Part shown: piece by piece, positions 16,611 to 25,270 of the stretch | How the letters are laid out: every line of letters begins with the position of its first letter | Numbering within the stretch: the first letter of the stretch is position 1 | From: an uncultured Pelagibacteraceae bacterium | GTDB lineage: Bacteria > Pseudomonadota > Alphaproteobacteria > Pelagibacterales > Pelagibacteraceae | Reading direction: 5' to 3' | Length of the DNA: 39,927 nt | NCBI GenBank assembly: GCA_902627735.1 | Contig: CACOKI010000011.1 | Coordinates: forward strand, 1 to 39,927 | Translations under genes and position numbers: made by a program | The notes under the pieces: generated by a model | Databases searched by the model: none | What the model was told of the DNA's origin: nothing | Seen by the model: only the letters and a program-made list of their open reading frames with translations

Positions 16611-18470
16611 TTACGACGCCTTCTTTTTCTCTTTTTCATCAACGATGTGATAAACTGGTACTTTTTCCATCGTAAACTTGCCAGTTTTAGGATCACGTCT
16701 AGATACTGTTAAACAGTGCCAATTATCGTCATCAAGTTTCATATGATCGCCTCTGTAATAGTAACCAGGCCAACGAGTTTCTTCTCTAAATAAAGTGTGT
16801 TCAGTTACACACTGAGAAGTAAGAGCTCTATGTTTTAATTCCCAAGCTCTCATTAATTGGTGGTAATCTTCAGCACCTACTTTTTCAAGGTCCTCTTGAA
16901 GCCAATCAAGTAATTCTAGAGCCCTTTTCAACATGTTACCATTGGTCATATAATTTGAGGTAATACCACCTACATATTCATCCATAATTTTTTGAAGTCT
17001 TTGTAAACCTTGTATTGGAGATATATAACTTGGAGAAACAGTACCTCCAGTAATTTCATTTTGAGCAATAGTATAAGTGTCCAAAGGTTTATAAACAGCT
17101 TTTTTAAAATCATCACACTGTTTATCTGAAACATTTATCCCGTCAGCTTTTTTATCTTGAATATATTTAACAGCTGCTTTGGCGGCTAAACGGCCTTCAG
17201 TAAATGAACCTGATGAAAACTTATGTGCACTTCCACCTACCGTGTCTCCTGCTCCAAAAAGTCCATCGATAGTCAACATTCTGTTATATCCCCAAAAATA
17301 TTCTGGTGGAGATAAATCTTCTGGACCACTAACCCAAGCTCCAGAGCATGTAGCATGTGATCCCATTACATAGGGTTCAGATGTAGTTAACTCAGGATTT
17401 GTATATTTCGGATCAATGTTTTGTGAAGCCCAAACTACAGCTTGTCCAACTGTCATTCCTAAAAAATTTTCCCATCCTACAGTTTCTAAATGTGGATCTT
17501 GAAAAGCTTCCTTTGTTACCATATGAATAGGTCCACCCCCCGCTGCAACCTCTTGAATAAATGCGTGATTTCTTAAACATGTAGGAGTTGGATGATGATC
17601 AATGTATTCTCCTACTAATTCTTTAGTTTGGTCATACCATTTTTTCTCATAGTTTTCACCGTTAGCATTTTGCGTGTATGTTTTTAAATGTAAAAAGTAT
17701 GCTCCAACAGGTCCGTAACCATCTTTAAATCTGCATAATACAATTCTATTTTCCATTTGAGTCATCTTTGCACCAGCTGCAATAGGTAAAGCATATGCTG
17801 ATCCATTGCTCCATGGTGCATACCAAGTTCTTCCCATACCTTCACCAACAGCTCTAGGTTTAAAAATATGTGATGCTCCACCTGCTGCAACAATTACAGC
17901 TTTTGCTCTAAAAACGTGGAAATCTCCAGTTCTCATATTAAAACCAACAGCTCCTCCAATTCTATTTTCTTTAGCCTCATCCATTAAAAGGTGAGTGACC
18001 ATTATTCTATTGTAAATTTTGTCTGCAGATTTTTTTGCTGCTTCAGCAACAATTGGTTTATAGCTTTCACCATGAATCATGATTTGCCATTTACCTTCTC
18101 TTAAGTATCTTCCAGTTTTTTCATTTTTCATCATTGGAAGACCCCATTCATCAAACATGTGAACAGTTGAATCTACATGACGAGCCATGTCATATCCTAA
18201 ATCTTCTCTAACCATTCCCATTAAATCATTTCTGGCATATCTAACATGGTCTTCAGGTTGATTTTCATCCCATTGCATACCCATGTAACAATTAATTGCA
18301 TATAAACCTTGTGCGACTGCACCACTACGATCAATGTTCGCTTTTTCAACACAAACAATTTTTAAGTCTCTTCCCCAATGTCTGGCTTCAAATGTTGCTC
18401 CTGTACCAGCCATTCCACCGCCGACAACTAATACATCACATTCTTCGTAATTTGTTTTATGTTTAGCCAT
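16611..18470 (-). CDS. aprA: Adenylylsulfate (APS) reductase alpha subunit
   Basis: A 619-aa flavoprotein of the fumarate reductase/AprA family with FAD motif VVGGGMAGTG (15-24), the ERSGA-like segment NIDRSGAVAQGLYAIN, and the C-terminal helical domain ending with a Lys-rich tail. Length matches AprA. With AprB it interconverts sulfite plus AMP and APS in the cytoplasm; in an aerobic marine heterotroph the oxidative direction, turning sulfite into APS, is the sensible one. The ATG overlaps the aprB stop by one base, and it is followed by orf116, orf44 and a tauE-like gene. Confidence 0.95.
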   Translation of the reverse strand: MAKHKTNYEECDVLVVGGGMAGTGATFEARHWGRDLKIVCVEKANIDRSGAVAQGLYAINCYMGMQWDENQPEDHVRYARNDLMGMVREDLGYDMARHVDSTVHMFDEWGLPMMKNEKTGRYLREGKWQIMIHGESYKPIVAEAAKKSADKIYNRIMVTHLLMDEAKENRIGGAVGFNMRTGDFHVFRAKAVIVAAGGASHIFKPRAVGEGMGRTWYAPWSNGSAYALPIAAGAKMTQMENRIVLCRFKDGYGPVGAYFLHLKTYTQNANGENYEKKWYDQTKELVGEYIDHHPTPTCLRNHAFIQEVAAGGGPIHMVTKEAFQDPHLETVGWENFLGMTVGQAVVWASQNIDPKYTNPELTTSEPYVMGSHATCSGAWVSGPEDLSPPEYFWGYNRMLTIDGLFGAGDTVGGSAHKFSSGSFTEGRLAAKAAVKYIQDKKADGINVSDKQCDDFKKAVYKPLDTYTIAQNEITGGTVSPSYISPIQGLQRLQKIMDEYVGGITSNYMTNGNMLKRALELLDWLQEDLEKVGAEDYHQLMRAWELKHRALTSQCVTEHTLFREETRWPGYYYRGDHMKLDDDNWHCLTVSRRDPKTGKFTMEKVPVYHIVDEKEKKKAS

Positions 18471-18940
18471 TAATAATAAACCCCTTTTTTAAAAGACTCT
18501 TTTGGGACTGATGGTAGTTCTTTTTTTGTATTTAAGCCCTCTGGCTCACTATATAATATTTGAGAATTAATTTCCCCTTGATTAGGCGTATCAACATCTG
18601 CAAGTTTAGGAATAAATTTGCCCCAAGGTTTTGTTGTTATTGGTGAGACAAAATTTTTCTCTGTTCCATTTCTAAATTTAATTTTCCAAGAAATAGTTCC
18701 TTTTTCTTCTTCTCTTCTAACTCTAACACTGTGTCCCATTGGAGCAAAATCAGCGTAACCTCTTACATCAATCGCATGATTAGGACATGCTTTTACGCAT
18801 GAATAACATTCCCAACAAAAATTTGGTTCAATATTTTTTGCTCTTCTAATATTTTCATCAATATGCATGATGTCAGATGGACATATATCCACACAATGAC
18901 CACAACCATCACATCTTGTCATGTATACAAAAGTTGACAT
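18470..18940 (-). CDS. aprB: APS reductase beta subunit (two [4Fe-4S] clusters)
   Basis: A 156-aa ferredoxin-like subunit. Cluster ligands are visible as Cys10/13/16/20 (CDGCGHCVDIC) and Cys42/45/48/52 (CWECYSCVKAC), followed by the beta-sheet segment and a C-terminal tail that wraps AprA. It carries electrons between the AprA flavin and a membrane partner. It is one base overlapped with aprA and 33 bp after aprM. Confidence 0.95.
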   Translation of the reverse strand: MSTFVYMTRCDGCGHCVDICPSDIMHIDENIRRAKNIEPNFCWECYSCVKACPNHAIDVRGYADFAPMGHSVRVRREEEKGTISWKIKFRNGTEKNFVSPITTKPWGKFIPKLADVDTPNQGEINSQILYSEPEGLNTKKELPSVPKESFKKGVYY

Positions 18941-18973
18941 AAATTTTATTTTTTTCCTTTTTCTAATAACATA

Positions 18974-19777
18974 TTAATAATGTTTTGGCTCTTCTCTTTT
19001 TATACCCAGTCCAAATTGTTCTGGAGCATCAGCTGGTGGAGGTAGATTATCCCTAGAACCATCCGCCTCTGCTAAATTTTTTTGAATAGCTGCTCCAGGT
19101 TTATAAAACATATGTGCAAATTTTGACCAATAAACACCACCAAATAAGATCAAATTAGATGCAACAAATAAAGTTAAAAATAAATAAGACAAACCAGTTT
19201 GCCCATTAAATTGAGTGAATGACCAAGCCAACCCAAAAGTTGAACAAGCAAGTAATGCTAAGACAAATAAATCAGCTTTAATAATTCTATACCAGGGATG
19301 AGCCTCTGCAGATACATCAACTCTCAAAAAAAACCAAAACCAATATCCTCCCAAGCAAGTTAATATTGCTCCAACATGCCAAATGATCGACCAAGTTTGG
19401 GAATTTGGTTTATCAGCACCTGTGTAACAAAAAACTAGAATAGCTGAAGACGCCCAAAATAAAATTGTTCCATACATTCCAAGGACATGTGCGAGCCTTC
19501 TTTTTCCAAAACCCAATTCAGATGTAGTGCCAATATCTACAACAGTAGTTTTAGCAATAACAGAAACCTTTTCTCCAACACCTAATTTTTTAGTTGCTGA
19601 AAGTTTTGCTTTTTTTGCATTTCCTAAAAAATATGTAAGATTTTTATGGTGTATCATTTGAATAATCGTTCCGGCAGCAATCAATAAAACCATTACTATC
19701 ACAAATGATTGCATTGCTAATGGTGAAATTATCTCTGATAAAATTGAAAAAGGATTATTGCTTAACATTTCCGCCAT
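18974..19777 (-). CDS. aprM: AprM-type membrane anchor of APS reductase
   Basis: A 267-aa inner-membrane protein with about five hydrophobic segments (around 18-40, 95-117, 130-152, 165-187 and 192-214) and a hydrophilic C-terminal tail. A protein of this type directly upstream of aprBA is the AprM family, thought to link AprAB to the quinone pool in organisms lacking QmoABC. First gene of the operon; it has a promoter with a palindrome just upstream (19805-19833). Confidence 0.85.
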   Translation of the reverse strand: MAEMLSNNPFSILSEIISPLAMQSFVIVMVLLIAAGTIIQMIHHKNLTYFLGNAKKAKLSATKKLGVGEKVSVIAKTTVVDIGTTSELGFGKRRLAHVLGMYGTILFWASSAILVFCYTGADKPNSQTWSIIWHVGAILTCLGGYWFWFFLRVDVSAEAHPWYRIIKADLFVLALLACSTFGLAWSFTQFNGQTGLSYLFLTLFVASNLILFGGVYWSKFAHMFYKPGAAIQKNLAEADGSRDNLPPPADAPEQFGLGIKREEPKHY

Positions 19778-19804
19778 TTGTTAATTTTTGAACTAATTTT
19801 ACGT

Positions 19805-19833
19805 TTTATATATAGTTGAATCAATAGTTCAAC
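19805..19833 (-). promoter_or_regulatory. apr operon promoter overlapped by a palindrome
   Basis: On the minus strand TTGAAC (plus 19827-19832) and TATAAA (19805-19810) are 16 bp apart, giving a start near 19798 and a leader of about 20 nt to aprM. The -35 region and spacer contain GTTGAA-N7-TTCAAC (19815-19833), a perfect inverted repeat well placed for a dimeric regulator. The regulator is not identifiable here. Confidence 0.5.
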
Positions 19834-19867
19834 CTCTAACTCTGGTCAATTTGTCTTTAATAACAGC

Positions 19868-20266
19868 CTATTTCTTTCTTTTATAATGTTGTTTGCTAGG
19901 TATCACAGATCGAACTCCACCTTGAGGGTTCTCAACATCACCTTCTCTTCTAGGAATCAAATGAAAGTGACAATGTAAAATAGATTGACCTGAAACTTTT
20001 CCAATATTTGTTCCTAAATTAAATCCTTTTACTGATGGGTCTTTATTAATAATTTCTTTTTTTACAATTTTAATTAATTCATTACATGAAACTAATTCAT
20101 CATTAGATAAATCAAAATAATCTTTTATGTGCCTTTTAGGAATGATTAAACAATGATATTCTGAAACTGGATATGAATCATAACTGGCATATGCCAGATC
20201 ATTTTCATGTACGCATCCACTTTTCTCACTATTACAAAATAAACAAGGATTATTTGGATCATTCAT
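19868..20266 (-). CDS. HIT family protein (histidine triad nucleotide-binding)
   Basis: A 132-aa HIT protein. The triad HCHFHLI is near residues 103-109, in the segment GQSILHCHFHLIPRREGD. Four N-terminal cysteines and histidines (CLFCNSEKSGCVHEN) resemble the zinc site of some HIT proteins. It would hydrolyse or transfer nucleotidyl groups (AMP-NH2 or dinucleotide polyphosphates); the substrate is not known. It follows pabC after 4 bp on the same strand, so it ends the pab operon. Confidence 0.87.
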   Translation of the reverse strand: MNDPNNPCLFCNSEKSGCVHENDLAYASYDSYPVSEYHCLIIPKRHIKDYFDLSNDELVSCNELIKIVKKEIINKDPSVKGFNLGTNIGKVSGQSILHCHFHLIPRREGDVENPQGGVRSVIPSKQHYKRKK

Positions 20267-20270
20267 TTGC

Positions 20271-21044
20271 TTAAAATCTAAAAGAATTACAATTTTTTAC
20301 GACTAAGTCATATTGTTTTGAAAGAAACTTAAATTTTTTTAGACTTTTTCTTTTCCATTTTATTTCTTCAATTGTTTTAACGGAAGTAACACCTTTTCCA
20401 GATCCTAATAATAAGATTTCATCATAATTTTTAATCTCTTTTAAAAAGATATCTTTTTTTATTATTGTTTTAACTTTTGTTTTAAAAAATTTATAAGTAT
20501 TTCCCTCATAATAATCTTTTTTGGGTGTAAAAAATTTTCTATCTTTTACAAATAATAGATTTGAAGTTCCAGTTTCTAAAATCTTTTTATTAGACACAAG
20601 AGCAATGTCTGATTGAGAATTATCCATTTTCGAGAGATATGATAGTATTTTTTTGTATTTAAGATTTTTAAATTGGGGCTTTTCTCTTTTTATTTTTGCT
20701 AACTTTAGATTAAAATTTGATTTTGGTTTAACTCTTTTTCTTATAGAAATTGATATTGTTTTCTTATTTATGGCAATTCTCATTAAATGATTATATTTTT
20801 TCTTTTTAGATAAATTTTTATTTATTATTTCTAAGATATCTGCTTTTAAAGATTTTTTTTTAATCCGGTATTTTTTTAATGATAAGATTAAATTACTTAA
20901 ATGGTTATTAAAAAATAATATTTTTACTGGTTTTCCAAAAATCCACATAGTAGTAAAAATTCCATGATCTCCCCATAGGTCATTGAATTTTATCTGTTTT
21001 AAATCTTTAAGCTGATAAGATTTTTTTAATAAGTACATTGCCAT
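20271..21044 (-). CDS. pabC: Aminodeoxychorismate lyase-like class IV PLP enzyme
   Basis: A 257-aa fold-type IV PLP protein. The substrate and cofactor segment ILETGTSNLLFVKDRKFFTP (about 155-174) matches the E-x-x-x-SNLF signature, with a candidate Schiff-base Lys in NLKYKKILSYLSK. It is highly Lys-rich, as is usual for this AT-rich genome. PabC turns 4-amino-4-deoxychorismate into p-aminobenzoate and pyruvate for folate synthesis. The start overlaps pabA by 38 bp (32 bp if the second Met at 21038 is used). Context with pabA and pabB makes this role more likely than branched-chain or D-amino acid aminotransferase. Confidence 0.82.
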   Translation of the reverse strand: MAMYLLKKSYQLKDLKQIKFNDLWGDHGIFTTMWIFGKPVKILFFNNHLSNLILSLKKYRIKKKSLKADILEIINKNLSKKKKYNHLMRIAINKKTISISIRKRVKPKSNFNLKLAKIKREKPQFKNLKYKKILSYLSKMDNSQSDIALVSNKKILETGTSNLLFVKDRKFFTPKKDYYEGNTYKFFKTKVKTIIKKDIFLKEIKNYDEILLLGSGKGVTSVKTIEEIKWKRKSLKKFKFLSKQYDLVVKNCNSFRF

Positions 21045-21564
21045 TAATAGTCAAAAAAGATTCTGGGTGAAATTGAAATCCATAAATTTTTTCCTTATTA
21101 TTTTCAAATGCCATTGCGACTTTTGAATTTAAGCACCTCATAGTTATCTCAAAATTATTAGATTTGAAAGGTTCTTTTAATTTTAAAGAATGATATCGAC
21201 CAACTTTAAATATTTTTCCCTTTTTGAATAAAGATTTATTATTGACAACTTTAATATTTGATTGAAAACCATGATATATCTTCTTTTGTTCAACAATTTT
21301 TGCACCTTCGCAAAATAGAATATGTTGAAATCCTAAACAAATTCCTATCATCTTTTTTCTTCCCTTAAATCTTTTATAAATGTTAGATGTAGTTGGGTAA
21401 TTTTTTGGATTTCCAGGTCCTGGTGAAAAAACTATGGTAGTTGCTTGGTTAATTTTTTTTTCATTTACCTTATTGTAATTATCGCACACAACTTTATCAA
21501 ATTTTGCAAATTGATGGACTACATTATGGGTAAATGAGTCATTGTGATCAATTACGTAAATCAT
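21007..21564 (-). CDS. pabA: Aminodeoxychorismate synthase glutamine amidotransferase
   Basis: A 185-aa class I glutamine amidotransferase: opening MIYVIDHNDSFTHNVVHQFA, oxyanion SPGPGNP, nucleophile Cys in GICLGFQHI, and the His-Glu pair in GFQFHPESF. It supplies ammonia to PabB. It overlaps pabB by 4 bp and pabC by 38 bp. TrpG shares the fold; the pabB/pabC neighbours decide for PabA. Confidence 0.87.
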   Translation of the reverse strand: MIYVIDHNDSFTHNVVHQFAKFDKVVCDNYNKVNEKKINQATTIVFSPGPGNPKNYPTTSNIYKRFKGRKKMIGICLGFQHILFCEGAKIVEQKKIYHGFQSNIKVVNNKSLFKKGKIFKVGRYHSLKLKEPFKSNNFEITMRCLNSKVAMAFENNKEKIYGFQFHPESFLTINGNVLIKKILSA

Positions 21565-22712
21565 TTAAATAAATCAATTAATGCTTTAGCTTTAATAAAA
21601 TTTTCATTAAATTCATGATTAGCATTGCTATCAACGACAACACCTGAAGCTACTGAGATTTCAGAAACATTTCTAAAATTGAGAATTGAACGTATAATTA
21701 TATTGAATCTCATATCACCATTAAATTTTATATAACCAAAACTTCCTGTGTAAATATTTCTATTTTCTTTTTCCTGATTATTTAAAAGATTTAGTGTATT
21801 TATCTTTGGGCAACCAATAACTGACCCACCAGGCATCATTGCTTTGATTATATCCAAATTATTGATATTTTTTTTTAATTTACCCTTAATTAAGCTTACG
21901 TAATGAAAGAGATCCTTATATTCTTCAACAATTTTTTGTTTAGATAATCTAACAGTGCCAACCTTACAAATTCTAGATAAATCGTTTCTTTCCATATCAA
22001 CTATCATATTATGTTCTTTAGTTTCTTTTAGATTTTTTCTAAAATAACTTAATGCTTTTTTTTTATTCAAGTCTTTTGTTTTTTTAACTGTGCCGGCTAT
22101 TGGTTTTGTTGATATATCAACTCCCTTTTTAGTTATTAAATTTTCAGGAGAACAACTAATTATTGAGTAATTATTGTCCTTAATCATAAAAGCTTCTGGA
22201 GCTAAATTGGTACTAGCTAATCTTGAAAAAAAATCTAATGGATTAATTTTTGATTTAGTTTTGTATTTGGTACAAATTTTAATTTGATAGGTCTCACCAC
22301 TTTTAATTCTTCTCTTAAATCTATTAAATATTTTTGTATAGTTTTTTTTATTAATGTTGATTTGAAAATTTCCAGACTTAAAATCTTTTTTGAAAAATTT
22401 AAGTTTGTTGTTAAGTTTAATTTTTTTTTCTGGTTTATAAAAAATTCCTTTTGGAAAGTTCAAATTTTTTTGTTTTGGAACTTTAATGTTAATCAAATTA
22501 TTTAAAAGCTCATATCCTAAAAAACCAATAAAAAGATCAGTATTTTTAGATTTTTTTTTAATTTTTTTATTTAAAAAATTTTCAATATTTTTGTTGTTTA
22601 AAATAATTTTTTTTGAAAAATCAGTATAAAGATCAAATCCTTTTTGAGATTTATAAATAATATAAGGTTTCCCAGATTGATCTATTTCTGTTAATTGGTT
22701 TGATCTATTCAA
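21561..22712 (-). CDS. pabB: Aminodeoxychorismate synthase component I
   Basis: A 383-aa chorismate-binding enzyme. Motifs KPIAGT, KEHNMIVDMERNDLSRI and GGSVIGCPK are those of the PabB/TrpE catalytic domain. The N-terminal part is short (about 120 residues), giving a compact enzyme compared with the usual 450 aa. It aminates chorismate with ammonia from PabA. It is first of pabB-pabA-pabC-HIT and begins one base after the stop of the MFS gene, so the two face the same way and may share a transcript. Confidence 0.88.
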   Translation of the reverse strand: MNRSNQLTEIDQSGKPYIIYKSQKGFDLYTDFSKKIILNNKNIENFLNKKIKKKSKNTDLFIGFLGYELLNNLINIKVPKQKNLNFPKGIFYKPEKKIKLNNKLKFFKKDFKSGNFQININKKNYTKIFNRFKRRIKSGETYQIKICTKYKTKSKINPLDFFSRLASTNLAPEAFMIKDNNYSIISCSPENLITKKGVDISTKPIAGTVKKTKDLNKKKALSYFRKNLKETKEHNMIVDMERNDLSRICKVGTVRLSKQKIVEEYKDLFHYVSLIKGKLKKNINNLDIIKAMMPGGSVIGCPKINTLNLLNNQEKENRNIYTGSFGYIKFNGDMRFNIIIRSILNFRNVSEISVASGVVVDSNANHEFNENFIKAKALIDLFK

Positions 22713-22713
22713 T

Positions 22714-23934
22714 TTATTCTGTTTTTAGTCTTAAAACTGGTTCTTCCTTAATTGGAAGGTGTATTATTGCTGCGAATACAGATAAAGCAATTGCTAAATA
22801 CCACGCATAATCGTATGAGCCGTATAGATCATGGAACAAACCTCCTAAATAAGCACCAAAAAAAGATCCTATTTGGTGACTTAAAAAAACAATCCCATAC
22901 AACATGCCTAAATATTTTGTTCCAAACAGATGTGCCACAATTCCACTTGTTGCTGGAACGGTTGAAAGCCAAAGGAACCCAAAACTAGCTCCAAATAAAA
23001 AAGCACTAATGTTACTTGCTGGTGTAAATATGAAAAGAATTATAGAAATCCCTCTTAAAAAATAAATTCCACTGAGAATAATTTTCTTACTCATTTTTGC
23101 TGAAAGATAACCACTTAATAATGAACCAAAAATATTAAATAGTCCTATCAATGACAAAATTGCAGCCGCAGTCCAGTCCTCTAAACCTCTGTCAATAACA
23201 TACTTAGGAACATGAGTTCCAACTAAAGTAATGTGAAAACCACAAACAAAAAATCCTGACACAAGCAAAATGTAACTTTTTGTTTTGAAAGCCTCAGTTA
23301 AAGCTTCTTTAAATGATTGGTCAGAGGTTTTCTCAACACTTTCAGACTCAGATGGAGATCTTACAAAATAAGCAGCAACTAATCCGGTTATTAGAACTAA
23401 AGAAAAGATGAATAAAGTATAATTCCAACCATATTCTTTTAGAGAATAATTTGTAAAAATTGGTGAGAGAAAGTAACCAAAAGACCCAAGTGCAGTAACA
23501 ATACTCATTGCAATTGTTCTTGTTGATAAAGGAAAGTGTTTACCAACTACAGACATTGGAATACTTATTGCAGTACCTCCAAGACCAATACCTATCAATA
23601 GACCCATATGAATTTGAAAAAAAATACCAGTATTTGGACCTGTATATAAAAAGTAAATACCAAGAGTATAAAATATAAATGCAGAAATTATTGCGACATG
23701 TCCACCATAACGATCTGCAACTGCTCCAAAAATCGGACCAGTTATTCCCCACATTAACATTTGTATTCCAATAGCAAAACCAAATGCAGTATTACTTATA
23801 TTTAAACTTTCATTAAAATCGACAAAGAATAAACCAAAAACTTGTCTTACTCCTAAAGATATTAAAACTACAAAACATGCAGCAAATAAAGTTATAATTG
23901 CTGTTTTAGATTTAAAAAAATTTTCTGTAATCAT
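22714..23934 (-). CDS. MFS transporter, monocarboxylate/oxalate-formate-type
   Basis: A 406-aa major facilitator protein with 12 hydrophobic segments and the loop 2-3 motif GAVADRYGGHVAI (about 70-82). The first helices (LGVRQVFGLFFVDFNESLNI) resemble the monocarboxylate porter/OFA branch, so organic acid transport is plausible. Substrate not determined. It overlaps metC by 4 bp. Confidence 0.8.
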   Translation of the reverse strand: MITENFFKSKTAIITLFAACFVVLISLGVRQVFGLFFVDFNESLNISNTAFGFAIGIQMLMWGITGPIFGAVADRYGGHVAIISAFIFYTLGIYFLYTGPNTGIFFQIHMGLLIGIGLGGTAISIPMSVVGKHFPLSTRTIAMSIVTALGSFGYFLSPIFTNYSLKEYGWNYTLFIFSLVLITGLVAAYFVRSPSESESVEKTSDQSFKEALTEAFKTKSYILLVSGFFVCGFHITLVGTHVPKYVIDRGLEDWTAAAILSLIGLFNIFGSLLSGYLSAKMSKKIILSGIYFLRGISIILFIFTPASNISAFLFGASFGFLWLSTVPATSGIVAHLFGTKYLGMLYGIVFLSHQIGSFFGAYLGGLFHDLYGSYDYAWYLAIALSVFAAIIHLPIKEEPVLRLKTE

Positions 23935-25106
23935 CTTAAATGTCTTAATGCTTGTTTGATATCTGCAATCAAGTCATTAGGATCTTCTAGACCAATATGT
24001 AGTCTTACAAGATGTTCATCTTTTGCTAAATTCATATATTTTCTATTTCCAGTTTCTCGAAATTCCTGATGTAAAGCCAAACTCTCAAAACCTCCCCAAC
24101 TATATCCATAACCAAATAACTTCAATGAATTTACAAATTTTCTAACAGAATTTATATTACTTGATTTAATTTTTAATCCCATAAGTCCAGAAGCACCTGA
24201 GTAATATTTTTTCCACATTCTAAAATTAAAAGAATCTTTTTTAAAAGGATATAATAATTTTATCTTTTTATTCTTTGATAAAAAAGCTGCAACTTTTTTT
24301 GCATTTTCGCTATGTCTATCTAGTCTAACATCTAAAGTTCTTAAGCCTCTAGTAATCAAATATGCATCATCTGGACCTAATCTTAAACCAGTAATTTTCT
24401 CAGCAGCTTTAACTTTTGAAAAAACTTTTTTATTAACAGCTAAACTTCCTCCCATTACATCAGAGTGTCCAGAATAATATTTGGTTGCAGAAACAATTGA
24501 CATATCAAAACCTAACTTAATTGGTTTTAGATAATAAGGTGTTCCCCATGTGTTATCTATAGCAGTAAAAATTTTATTTTTTTTGGCTATTGAAATAATT
24601 TTTCTTAAATCTTGAAAATCAAAAGTATTACTACCAGGATTTTCTACAAAAATTAATTTTGTTTTTTTAGTGATACTTTTTTCTAAGGTTTTTAAATCAC
24701 GTGGATTATAAAAGATTGTTTTAATATTAAAGTCTTTTAAGTAATCTTTTGTTAAAATTCTGGTTGGACTATAAACAGGGTCAGCAACTAACATTTCGTC
24801 TCCTGGTCTAACGACACTAAAGATAGCTAAGAAAACAGAGCCAAATCCAGTTGGTGTTGTAAAAACATGATAACTTTCCTCAAGTTTTGTTAAAATTTTT
24901 TGTAAAATATGCGTTGTTGAAGTTCCCTGTCTTCCATAATCATAATGACCACCAGTTGGATTCTTTTGGGCTTTTGCTTGAGTCTTTCTGATATGCTTCA
25001 TTGATTTAAATATAATCGTGGAAGCTCTAACGACTGGAGGATTAACAGACTGATTATGGAAATCCTTAGCTGTATGTTTTAAAAATGTCTTAAAAGATTT
25101 TGACAT
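23931..25106 (-). CDS. metC: Cystathionine beta-lyase (Cys/Met metabolism PLP enzyme)
   Basis: A 391-aa fold-type I PLP enzyme. PLP-binding segment SIVSATKYYSGHSDVMGG contains the Schiff-base Lys; AIDNTWGTPYYLKP and LRTLDVRLDRH are family marks. The N-terminus VKPPVVRAST-like NPPVVRASTIIF is present. It would cleave cystathionine to homocysteine, pyruvate and ammonia. The open frame extends to 25202, but ATG 25106 fits the family start and avoids running into the divergent small gene at 25182. Cystathionine gamma-synthase or methionine gamma-lyase activities are alternatives. Confidence 0.85.
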   Translation of the reverse strand: MSKSFKTFLKHTAKDFHNQSVNPPVVRASTIIFKSMKHIRKTQAKAQKNPTGGHYDYGRQGTSTTHILQKILTKLEESYHVFTTPTGFGSVFLAIFSVVRPGDEMLVADPVYSPTRILTKDYLKDFNIKTIFYNPRDLKTLEKSITKKTKLIFVENPGSNTFDFQDLRKIISIAKKNKIFTAIDNTWGTPYYLKPIKLGFDMSIVSATKYYSGHSDVMGGSLAVNKKVFSKVKAAEKITGLRLGPDDAYLITRGLRTLDVRLDRHSENAKKVAAFLSKNKKIKLLYPFKKDSFNFRMWKKYYSGASGLMGLKIKSSNINSVRKFVNSLKLFGYGYSWGGFESLALHQEFRETGNRKYMNLAKDEHLVRLHIGLEDPNDLIADIKQALRHLR

Positions 25107-25112
25107 AAATAT

Positions 25113-25141
25113 TTGATAACTCTCCAGGACAATGCTATATC
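25113..25141 (+). promoter_or_regulatory. Candidate promoter for the 27-aa gene
   Basis: TTGATA (25113-25118) and TATATC (25136-25141) are 17 bp apart on the plus strand, pointing at the small ORF that begins at 25182. An AAGG (25167-25170) precedes that ATG by about 12 nt. The match supports the small ORF being a real gene. Confidence 0.5.
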
Positions 25142-25181
25142 CATCAAATAAGTCAATAAAATTGTAAAGGTTAAGGATACT

Positions 25182-25265
25182 ATGGGATACCCAAAGAAGC
25201 ACAGAGGTCGAAGAAAAATGGGCTCTAAAAAAAGACGTGCTAGAAAAAAAAATAAGAAAAAATAA
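25182..25265 (+). CDS. 27-aa extremely basic small protein
   Basis: ATG 25182 to TAA 25263-25265 encodes 27 residues beginning MGYPKKHRGRRKMGSKKRRA; about two thirds of the residues are Lys, Arg or His, and none is acidic. Size and composition resemble very small ribosomal proteins (bTHX, bS22 or bL34 type), but I cannot match it to any of them. A good promoter precedes it, and the membrane protein gene follows after 5 bp. It could also be an RNA-binding peptide. Confidence 0.6.
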   Translation: MGYPKKHRGRRKMGSKKRRARKKNKKK

Positions 25266-25270
25266 TTTTT

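Noticed and set aside
25107..25202. Longer metC start with 32 extra residues
   Set aside because: The extension does not look like the family N-terminus and would overlap the divergent small basic gene and its promoter.
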